Translations under genes and position numbers: made by a program
Assembly (NCBI GenBank): GCA_023665185.1
Contig: JAMPEL010000003.1
Coordinates: 39,556 to 103,555, forward strand
DNA length: 64,000 nucleotides
Direction of reading: 5' to 3'
Origin: Roseburia sp.
Lineage (GTDB): Bacteria; Bacteroidota; Bacteroidia; Bacteroidales; Bacteroidaceae
Notes under the pieces: model-generated
The model's database searches: none
Told to the model about the DNA's origin: nothing
What the model saw: only the letters and a program-made list of their open reading frames with translations
Part shown: piece by piece, positions 57,057 to 64,000 of the stretch
Numbering within the stretch: the first letter of the stretch is position 1
Layout of the letters: the number at the start of each line of letters is the position of its first letter

Positions 57057-58397
57057 TCACCTGTTTCCGTTCATAATCTTCCGAGTCTGCTTGTCAAAAC
57101 GCATAAAAAACAATATTCCCGCCGTAGTCAGTCCAAACGGGAATCCATACCATATCCCGGCAGAACCTCCGCCCATCGGGAAGGCAAACAAATAGCTTAA
57201 AGGAATGGATACAACGATATAAGCAATGAACGCATACAACATCATCATCTTCACATCCTCTATGGCACGGAGAGAATTGGCAAAAACAGTCTGCATACTG
57301 TCGCCAAGCTGATAGAGCATCAGCGGAATGATTATCGGCATTACCGTAGCCACCACTTCCCCGCTTGTAGTAAAAGCGCAAGTCAGAGGCATACGGAATA
57401 TATAAATGGCAGACGCAAGTATCACTCCTGAAAACAATGTCAGCCCAAATGCCACATAAGCGGCCCGTCTCACCTCCGCCCACTCTCCGCGTCCGCGAAA
57501 GTGGCTGATTCTGACAGCCGCAGCAGCACCGATGCCGTAATAAACCATGAAGCATAAAGAGCCTACCGTACACATAATCTGGTGGGCGGCAAGCGCGGCA
57601 GTGCCCAACCATCCCATCATCACAGCACAGACATTGAAAGAACCGGTCTCCATGCTCATCTGCAAACTTATCGGGAGTCCCACCTTGCTCAAATGCATCA
57701 TTCCCCTTCTTGTCATCGCAAGCCTCAGCCCGTTGCGGTATGTACTGTATTTCCTCGTAAAAAGAACAATCAGCGCAAGAACTATCGCCATGACTATTCT
57801 TGACGACAACGTAGCCACACCAGCTCCGACAAGTCCTAACTCGGGAAAGCCGAAAGTGCCGAATATCAACAGATAATTGCCCACAATATTCACCATATTT
57901 CCACCAATCATCACCCACATGGGGGTGCGGGTATCTCCCACCGCATCGCAAAACTGCTTCAAGGAATTGAAAGCCGACATGAAAGGCAATGAGGCAAGAA
58001 TAACCAAAAAATAAGACCGTATCAGTGGCAATATCTCTTCCGGCTGCCCAAGACGGTGCAGATTCAAATAAAGCACGGACATAAAAGCCACAATCCCGGC
58101 ACAAACAAGCAGGTTCATCACCAGGCTCTCTTTCAATGTACGTGCCGCCTCCGCATATTGGCCTCTGCCGAAATGGCTTCCCACAATGGGGGTCGTGCTA
58201 TAAGAGAAGCCGAGCAGAAAGAATATCACCAGGTTAAACACATTATTGGTGAATCCTGCCGCCGACAGTTCGTATGTACCATACTGACCGACCATTATCG
58301 TATCGGCAAAAGCCTGGGCTATATTGCCAAGCTGCCCTATCACAATCGGTATTCCGAGGGCGACAAGCGAGCGAATATGAGATTTATAAGAAATCAT
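57057..58397 (-). CDS. MATE-family multidrug/cation efflux transporter
   Basis: 446 residues with about twelve helices in two MatE repeats. Typical pieces are GIPIVIGQLGNIAQAFADTI and FADTIMVGQYGTYELSAAGF in the first repeat, and GLPISLQMSMETGSFNVCAV with LAAHQIMCTVGSLCFMVYYG in the second. Such pumps use proton or sodium gradients to export cationic drugs or metabolites. No substrate specificity is readable. A DUF4421 gene lies just downstream. Confidence 0.93.
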   Translation of the reverse strand: MISYKSHIRSLVALGIPIVIGQLGNIAQAFADTIMVGQYGTYELSAAGFTNNVFNLVIFFLLGFSYSTTPIVGSHFGRGQYAEAARTLKESLVMNLLVCAGIVAFMSVLYLNLHRLGQPEEILPLIRSYFLVILASLPFMSAFNSLKQFCDAVGDTRTPMWVMIGGNMVNIVGNYLLIFGTFGFPELGLVGAGVATLSSRIVMAIVLALIVLFTRKYSTYRNGLRLAMTRRGMMHLSKVGLPISLQMSMETGSFNVCAVMMGWLGTAALAAHQIMCTVGSLCFMVYYGIGAAAAVRISHFRGRGEWAEVRRAAYVAFGLTLFSGVILASAIYIFRMPLTCAFTTSGEVVATVMPIIIPLMLYQLGDSMQTVFANSLRAIEDVKMMMLYAFIAYIVVSIPLSYLFAFPMGGGSAGIWYGFPFGLTTAGILFFMRFDKQTRKIMNGNR

Positions 58398-58741
58398 TCT
58401 GTTACCAACTTATTTGCCTGCATCCTTTTCATTGCAGGAATTACTTCTTTTTCAGAGAAACATCAAATGTCAAACAATCGTGCAAAGAAACGAAAAATAT
58501 ATGACATGAGCAAAAATCAACTGTTCCTCCCCATATTATCCACACAAAGTCCTCATATACTTACGTGAGTCCGGTAAAGGAATTTGTCAGGAAACTCAAT
58601 TGTTTATTAGCATATTTAATGCAAAACAGCCATCAAGCAGCATAAATTCTCATTTCAGTTCCACATCACAGACTATTAGCAAACTATAATTTCATTATTT
58701 ATCAAATACACATTATATTTGTATCGACAAACGTTCAGTCA
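58398..58741. other. Divergent intergenic region between MATE and propeller genes
   Basis: No gene. TATATTTG at 58714-58721 fits a -7 box for the plus-strand propeller gene and puts the transcript start near 58728, which leaves about 30 bases before the ATG at 58760. No -33 partner is clear. On the minus strand GACATTTG near 58455 is a poor candidate for the MATE promoter. Confidence 0.45.
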
Positions 58742-58759
58742 ATGCTCAAAACTATCATT

Positions 58760-60216
58760 ATGAAAAATAAAGAACCTTTTTCTATCCCGGGAAAAACACT
58801 CGCACGACTTTTCCTTATTATATGTGCTTTCATGCATACAGCTACATATCAAACTAAGGCACAAGAGAACACGAATACAATTCCCGTAGGAAAAACCGCT
58901 GACGGCATTGAACTTTACGGCACACTCACATTCCAAAATTCACGGAATACGCCAAGAAGAAACCGTCCGACTCAAAAGAAGAGATAGGCATATTCAGTGC
59001 GGACAGCAACAAAATAATGCGGACTTTTGAATATAACGGAAGATGGAAAAAGATTATGCCCACAGCAAACGGCATCTTGTTCACATTAAACATCACCAGC
59101 ACACTGATTGACAAGAATACGGGCAACGCAATATGGAAACGGCCGCTCATCCCAGCCTTCTATGATGAAGCCCGGCAGACTGTCATCGGCTACAAAAACA
59201 TAGCATTGAAAGAAATGTGCTGCGTCAGTCTGAATGACAACACACTGCAATGGAAAGCAAAAATTCCGGCTTCTTATGGTTTTGCCGACATAAAACGGAT
59301 GGACGACAGCCGAATCATCATCGCATCCAACGCATTGGCCGCTATCGATTTAGAGAAAGGGAATATCATTTCGCACCCAATGAAAATTGGGAAAAAAGTC
59401 CAAGCAAAAAAGTTGGATACGGATGAAATCATGATGTTGTCCGTATTCGGGTTATGCGCTGTTGCAAGCGGAACACCTTTTGTAATGATAACAAAAGTCA
59501 GATGGGACTATACCTCCACACTTCCCCAAAACGACAATCTTTATTATAATATGTGCTCCCGTATAGTCGTCAATGACCGCAACATCTATTTTGCCGACCA
59601 AAAGGGTATCCATGCCTACAACCTCGACCTCGAAGAGGTATGGAGTTCCTCATTCGCGACAGGCGATGCCGGTGAGTCGGGTATCATCGTGAGCGACAGC
59701 AATGTCATATTGATAAATACCGGTATCAGGACAAAAGGTGTCACCGGAGAGAAGCGGCAAAGCAAGAAGCTGTTCTACACTGTATGCAACAGGTTCAACG
59801 GAGAGGTCGTCAAAGAAGAGCCGTTGTCCATACTTATTGATGAAGCCCAACACATTACACAGACTCTGACTGACACTGTGTATGTCTATAATCAGGAAAA
59901 GCAGTCTTTCAGCAGAATATGCGCACCGCAGAACGGAACAGCCATTGCCACAGAGAACAACCGGATTTACACGATAGGGACAGACCTGAAGGTGACAAAA
60001 GTCTACGACAATGAGGGCGACATTTATTTTGTGGCTTCTTCCTTCCCGGCATATAATGTCATCAATCATGACGATGACACTTGGATTGTAAAGAAAGACG
60101 GAACACCTGTCGTACATATCCAGAAATCATTCTGCCACCCGACAGTAGCGGGCAAATACCTCATTGGACATACGAAACGAAAGAATCAGATTATAAGCAT
60201 ACCGTTAGAGTTCTGA
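58760..60216 (+). pseudogene. PQQ-like beta-propeller protein, frameshifted near its N-terminus
   Basis: The gene opens with a signal peptide (MKNKEPFSIPGKTLARLFLI and so on) and GKTADGIELYGTLTF, then shifts frame in a run of four A at 58935-58938. In the second frame it continues FTEYAKKKPSDSKEEIGIFS through MRTFEYNGRWKK to the end LIGHTKRKNQIISIPLEF. Restoring one A would join the parts as one secreted protein of about 485 residues. The body has repeated propeller strands such as NRIYTIGTDLKVTKVYDNEG. It is either a real null allele, a phase-variable A run, or a sequencing error; function unknown. Confidence 0.75.
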
Positions 60217-60290
60217 AAATATCCTCCGACTATTTCCCGACAGAAAGACACACCTCAATAGCCCTGCACTAAACAACGGAATAATCCGAC

Positions 60291-60352
60291 AAAAAAGTCC
60301 GGCACAAGACAATCGCTCTATTCCGCAATTGCCTTGTGCCGGAAATATTTTT
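60291..60352. terminator. Bidirectional terminator between convergent genes
   Basis: TCCGGCACAAGACAAT (60298-60313) pairs with ATTGCCTTGTGCCGGA (60328-60343), one mismatch. T-rich sequence follows on both strands (AATATTTTT on plus, CTTTTTT on minus), so it can end the propeller gene and serB transcripts, which face each other. Confidence 0.85.
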
Positions 60353-60367
60353 ATACACGGGTACGCT

Positions 60368-61615
60368 TCAACAACGTCCTTTCTCGTCAAGGTAGGAATC
60401 CTTGAAACCGAGGAAATACAACACACCATCGAGTCCGATAGTGTTGATTGACTGTTTGGCATTTGCCACTACACGCGGCTTGGCATGGAACGCAATGCCG
60501 AGTCCAGCCTCGGAAAGCATCGGCAAATCATTCGCACCATCGCCCACAGCAATGGTCTGCGCAATGTCCACCTTTTCCACCTGCGCTATCAGTTTCAACA
60601 ACTCAGCTTTCCGCCTGCCATCCACAATCTCGCCCACATAATGCCCGGTAAGCTTGCCGTCCTCGTCAATCTCAAGTTCGTTGGCATACACATAGTCTAT
60701 GCCGTATTTCTTTTGCAGATACTCTCCGAAATAAGTGAAGCCGCCCGACAGAATGGCAATCTTGTAACCATAACGCTTGAGCACATACATCAGTCTGTCC
60801 ACTCCTTCCGTAATAGGCAGATTCTCCGCAATGTCTCTCATCACGCTGCTGTCGAGTCCCTTCAGCAAGGCCACGCGTTCCGTAAAACTCTCCTTGAAGT
60901 CTATTTCACCGCGCATGGCGCGCTCCGTAATGGCTTTCACCTCATCACCCACTCCGGCCCGCATGGCAAGCTCGTCAATCACCTCGGTCTGAATCAATGT
61001 CGAGTCCATATCGAAACAAATCAGGCGGCGCATACGGCGATACATGTTGTCCAACTGGAACGAGCAGTCCATTTCCATCTGGCTTGACAGTTTCAGCAAC
61101 TCGGCCTGCATGGCGGCGCGGTCTTTTGGAGTGCCTCTCACCGAAAACTCGATACACGCCCTCACATTTTTCTTAGGCTCGGCAATGGAGATACGTCCCG
61201 ACAAACGGCGGATAGAGTCAATGTTCAATCCCTGTTCGGCAATGACGTGTGTCACCGCCTCAATCTGCCGCGCCGACAGTTTCCTGCCCAGCAACGTAAG
61301 TATATAGCGGTTCTTACCCTGCATACTCACCCATCCCTCATACTCCTCTTTCGAGATGGGGAAGAACCGGATTATCACTCCCAGTTCCGAAGCCTTGAAA
61401 AGCATCTCCTTCATCACACGTCCCGAGTTGTCCTCGTCCACCCGTATGAGTATTCCAAGCGAGAGCGTACTGTGAATGTCCGCCTGTCCGATGTCAAGCA
61501 CTGTCACGTCATACCGCGCAAGGATTGTCATCAAAGACGCGGTCAGTCCCGGACGGTCTTCGCCCGTGATACGTATCAGTATCAGTTCCTCTTCCTTATC
61601 ATCCATCTTGTCCAT
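60368..61615 (-). CDS. serB: Phosphoserine phosphatase with N-terminal ACT-like domains
   Basis: 415 residues. The first 180 hold two ACT-like repeats (ITGEDRPGLTASLMTILAR, then RYILTLLGRKLSARQIEAV), which may sense serine or other amino acids. The HAD phosphatase follows: nucleophile Asp202 and Asp204 in FDMDSTLIQTE, ILSGGFTYFGEYL, and GDGANDLPML. It makes serine from phosphoserine in the last step of synthesis. A -7-like TAATTTTG at 61675-61682 gives a leader of about 53 bases. Confidence 0.95.
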   Translation of the reverse strand: MDKMDDKEEELILIRITGEDRPGLTASLMTILARYDVTVLDIGQADIHSTLSLGILIRVDEDNSGRVMKEMLFKASELGVIIRFFPISKEEYEGWVSMQGKNRYILTLLGRKLSARQIEAVTHVIAEQGLNIDSIRRLSGRISIAEPKKNVRACIEFSVRGTPKDRAAMQAELLKLSSQMEMDCSFQLDNMYRRMRRLICFDMDSTLIQTEVIDELAMRAGVGDEVKAITERAMRGEIDFKESFTERVALLKGLDSSVMRDIAENLPITEGVDRLMYVLKRYGYKIAILSGGFTYFGEYLQKKYGIDYVYANELEIDEDGKLTGHYVGEIVDGRRKAELLKLIAQVEKVDIAQTIAVGDGANDLPMLSEAGLGIAFHAKPRVVANAKQSINTIGLDGVLYFLGFKDSYLDEKGRC

Positions 61616-61674
61616 TTCTTTTGTCGTCTGTTTTTTATCATGTTTCTTTTAGCACTTCATCAAGTAATGAACGA

Positions 61675-61682
61675 CAAAATTA
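61675..61682 (-). promoter_or_regulatory. Candidate -7 box for serB
   Basis: TAATTTTG on the minus strand matches TAnnTTTG. No good -33 TTTG is found at 19-21 bases, so this is tentative; read-through from the TonB-domain genes upstream is also possible. Confidence 0.35.
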
Positions 61683-61746
61683 GCAAATAGTGACCGATGT
61701 GCCTAATTTATAAAAAAGAAAATACTGACAGAGATTCCAGAGTTTG

Positions 61747-62673
61747 TTAATGAATACGGAATGCGACAGGAACATTATACGTCACTCTAACAAGCTTTCC
61801 CCTCTGCATACCAGGTTTCCATTTAGGCATATTTCTCATTACTCTTACAGCCTCTGCATCGAGCAACGGATGTACGCTTTTTGTTACTGTCACATCAGAG
61901 ATGCAACCATCTTTATTCACTGTAAACGAGACTCTTGGTGCTCCCTGAATCCCGTTAGCCAATGCAGCTGACGGATACTTGACATTCCGTGAGAGATACC
62001 GCATCAAAGCCTCCGTACCTCCCGGAAACTCCGGCATCGTTTCTACCACCATATACACTTCATCATCCACACTGTCGTTTTTTGCCTCCTCTGGTTGGGA
62101 AGCCGGCACACCGCTTTCGCCCATCGCCAAAGACGGGGTCTCTGATTCCGCCCCCTCACTCACAATTTTGAATGTGACAGGAACAGTATATTTCACCCTG
62201 ACAGCCTTGCCATCCTGCATTCCCGGTGTCCACCTCGGCATCATCCGCACCACCCGTAGTGCCTCGCTGTCGAGAGACGGATGCACACTCTTCAAGACAT
62301 GCGCACCGGACAGAGTGCCGTTTGTCTCCACGATAAACCCTATAAGTACCCTTCCTTGCGCATCGGCTTTCAATGCGTCTGCCGGATATTTCACATTCTC
62401 GCTCAGAAACTGAATCATAGCTTGCTGTCCTCCCGGATATTCCGGCATCTTGCCAGCCACCTCATACACCTCGCCAATACTGTCTGTCAATGCCGCCGCA
62501 CTGCTTGCCGGGTGCTGCCGCGCCACGGTTGTGGCATCAAAAGCCCGTGCGGACATAGAAAGAAACACCAAACAAAGAGCACACACGGTCCTTGTATTCC
62601 TCAACAAAAGAGCTACCGGACGGAAAAAGTTTTCCACCATTCTATTATTCATAAAAATCATCTGCGTTTTCAT
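61747..62673 (-). CDS. Secreted protein with two TonB C-terminal domains
   Basis: 308 residues. An N-terminal hydrophobic stretch (TVCALCLVFLSMSARA) ends in a probable signal cleavage site. Two TonB_C domains follow, about 70-170 (MPEYPGGQQAMIQFLSENVK, ending VRVKYTVPVTFKI) and about 212-308 (MPEFPGGTEALMRYLSRNVK, ending VRVTYNVPVAFRI), joined by a Ser/Glu-rich linker. Normal TonB has one such domain plus a proline-rich periplasmic arm, and none is seen here. It is 34 bases downstream of a similar gene. The start could also be an internal ATG (62640 or near). Confidence 0.85.
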   Translation of the reverse strand: MKTQMIFMNNRMVENFFRPVALLLRNTRTVCALCLVFLSMSARAFDATTVARQHPASSAAALTDSIGEVYEVAGKMPEYPGGQQAMIQFLSENVKYPADALKADAQGRVLIGFIVETNGTLSGAHVLKSVHPSLDSEALRVVRMMPRWTPGMQDGKAVRVKYTVPVTFKIVSEGAESETPSLAMGESGVPASQPEEAKNDSVDDEVYMVVETMPEFPGGTEALMRYLSRNVKYPSAALANGIQGAPRVSFTVNKDGCISDVTVTKSVHPLLDAEAVRVMRNMPKWKPGMQRGKLVRVTYNVPVAFRIH

Positions 62674-62707
62674 TTTTCCATGCCTGACGACATGATTTTA
62701 CTTTTTA

Positions 62708-63565
62708 TTACTGAATACGAAACGCAACAGGAACAGTGTATTTCACCTTGACAGTCTTTCCTTTCTGCATTCCCGCATTCCACTTTGGCATAGAAAGTGC
62801 CACCCTTATCGCTTCTAAGTCCAACACTGGATGCACACTTTTCATTATTGTAGGATTTATCACACTTCCATCCGTATCCACTGTAAATGAAACAAGAACC
62901 CGTCCCTGAATGCCCGCATCAAGTGCCGCTGACGGATACTTTAGATTTCGAGACAAGAATTTCATCAAGGCCTCCATTCCTCCCTGAAACTCAGGCATTC
63001 TTTCTACCACCTGGTACACCGGTTCAGGCTCTTCCGCCGATGGATTTTCTGACGTATCCACCCGCTCGTAGCCAAAAGCCTTTAGTATGTCATTTGTAAT
63101 TTGGAACACAACTGGAATACAATACCGCATTCTGGCAGGTTTTCCCTTACGCACACCGGGAGTCCATTTCGGCATAGATTTTATCACCCTTAGCGCTTCC
63201 TTTGCAAAAACAGGACTAACCTTATTCAGGATGTACATAGATGACAATGAGCCGTCCTTCTCCACAACAAATTCCACCATTACCACCGCTTGCCGCCCAT
63301 CAAGCAAAGCATCCTTCGGATATTGTATATTCTCATATACATATTCGCCCATTGCCGTCGTTCCTCCCGGGAACTCCGGCATTTTGTCCGCAACAAAGTA
63401 CACGGAATCAGTATTTTCCTCCGCCTCCGCTGCCACAGGATGCGCCACATTCAAAGTATCCAAATTTTCATCGGCCGCGAAAGAATTAGAGACAGCCAAG
63501 AGGGCAGAAATGCCACACAACAGTTTGGCATATTTCTGCCAAACACCAAACAAATTATTGCTCAT
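62708..63565 (-). CDS. Secreted protein with two TonB C-terminal domains (paralogue)
   Basis: 285 residues, signal peptide about 1-30 (ending SNSFA). Two TonB_C domains: about 65-160 (MPEFPGGTTAMGEYVYENIQ, ending RYCIPVVFQIT) and about 190-285 (MPEFQGGMEALMKFLSRNLK, ending VKYTVPVAFRIQ). The second domain is closest to the second domain of the downstream gene, so the two genes are probably a tandem duplication of an already duplicated protein. No transmembrane anchor or proline-rich arm is visible. It has its own promoter at 63667-63697. Confidence 0.87.
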   Translation of the reverse strand: MSNNLFGVWQKYAKLLCGISALLAVSNSFAADENLDTLNVAHPVAAEAEENTDSVYFVADKMPEFPGGTTAMGEYVYENIQYPKDALLDGRQAVVMVEFVVEKDGSLSSMYILNKVSPVFAKEALRVIKSMPKWTPGVRKGKPARMRYCIPVVFQITNDILKAFGYERVDTSENPSAEEPEPVYQVVERMPEFQGGMEALMKFLSRNLKYPSAALDAGIQGRVLVSFTVDTDGSVINPTIMKSVHPVLDLEAIRVALSMPKWNAGMQKGKTVKVKYTVPVAFRIQ

Positions 63566-63666
63566 AAAATATTCACCTTTTCTGTATTTATATAATTACA
63601 CTTTTCATCCACAAGTTTTCTGCAATTAAAGAAGCACACCTGTAATCTCCTTCAATCTTTACCTCA

Positions 63667-63697
63667 CAAATATACGACAAAGCATCCTCCCACACAA
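63667..63697 (-). promoter_or_regulatory. Promoter of the tandem TonB-domain genes
   Basis: TTG (63695-63697), a 20-base spacer and TATATTTG (63667-63674) on the minus strand fit the Bacteroidetes pattern. It gives a leader of about 95 bases before the ATG at 63565. No gene is seen between here and the repeat at 63821. Confidence 0.6.
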
Positions 63698-63820
63698 TAA
63701 AAAGGCACGAAATAGAAGAAAGTGTTTCTAAGTAGATTACACTTCAAAACACTTTTGCCGCAATATAGCCAAACTGACGACAGTGTGCAGCCGTTTATGA
63801 TATGCGAGGATATTTGCCTA

Positions 63821-64000
63821 TTGCCGGACAACAGTATGCGGGCAAGGGCGGTTTTGACATTATGTCACTTTGCGGAGAGCCTCGTTTTTTAACATTTCCG
63901 CTGCCTCTTGCTCTTGTCTGATGCTTTATTTTTTAGCGTCTTACCTGTAAGTATTTGATAATCAATTGAATATATTTTCAGTAAAAAGTACGTAGTTTTA
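63821..64000 (-). repeat. Dispersed non-coding repeat, copy 3 (inverted, cut by window end)
   Basis: On the minus strand the end of the window matches the right end of copy 1: TAAAACTACGTACTTTTTAC at the edge, a TGATTATCA palindrome, GCAAAGTGACATAATGTC (63855-63866 core), then TTGCCCGCATACTGTTGTCC. It is clearly a third copy, in reverse orientation; its 22-bp units would lie beyond 64000. Confidence 0.75.

Noticed and set aside
57094-58104. 336-codon frame in the MATE gene
   Set aside because: Same strand as the MATE gene but in another register, with Cys- and Gly-rich random composition; the MATE frame is clearly the real one.
1-64000. tRNA genes, rRNA genes and CRISPR arrays
   Set aside because: No cloverleaf-type segment, conserved rRNA stretch or regular repeat-spacer array was noticed; the only regular array is the 22-bp direct repeat, which has no spacers.

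Overview
The window comes from a member of the Bacteroidales, most likely a Prevotellaceae-type gut or oral anaerobe. The evidence is paired SusC/SusD genes, lipoproteins with an acidic residue after the lipobox cysteine, a type IX secretion-like C-terminal domain, a ribosomal operon ordered as in Bacteroidetes (no tuf after fusA, no adk between secY and map), and several promoters of the Bacteroidetes form TTTG, 18-21 bases, TAnnTTTG. Genus is inference.

Region 1 (204-17260, minus strand) is one compact seven-gene unit. Read in transcription order it is a four-domain fasciclin (FAS1) lipoprotein, SusC, SusD, two more FAS1 lipoproteins, SusC and SusD. It looks like two outer-membrane uptake or adhesion systems, each equipped with FAS1 surface lipoproteins, with no enzyme or regulator inside. 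Region 2 (17827-20207) is a two-gene unit: a 165-residue protein with a T9SS-like tail, overlapping a GH43 arabinanase-like enzyme. Region 3 (20208-27828) is accessory DNA: an inverted-repeat element, the first copy of a roughly 630 bp non-coding repeat, a PagL-like lipid A deacylase gene with a CotH-kinase-like surface protein, a frameshifted glycosyltransferase and two IS982-type transposase relics.

Region 4 (27829-45914, minus) is the fused str-S10-spc-alpha ribosomal operon: rpsL, rpsG, fusA, 29 further genes, ending at rplQ and closed by a strong intrinsic terminator. Candidate leader structures lie before rpsJ and rpsD, and a promoter before rpsL.

Region 5 (45915-47943) is gene-free and holds the second copy of the 630 bp repeat, which carries four 22-bp direct repeats. 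Region 6 (47944-55672, plus) holds dsbD, a cysteine desulfidase-family gene, a yitT-type membrane protein, a DUF3467 protein and the proline genes proB and proA. Region 7 (55791-63565) holds a DUF4421 outer-membrane protein with a MATE transporter (minus), a frameshifted PQQ-like propeller protein (plus), serB (minus) and two secreted tandem TonB-C-domain proteins (minus). The window ends inside a third, inverted copy of the 630 bp repeat.

I saw no tRNA, rRNA or CRISPR array. The observations I would follow first are the FAS1-SusCD locus, the dispersed repeat with its 22-bp units, and a tandem N-terminal module shared by the GH43 enzyme, the 165-residue protein and the CotH protein.
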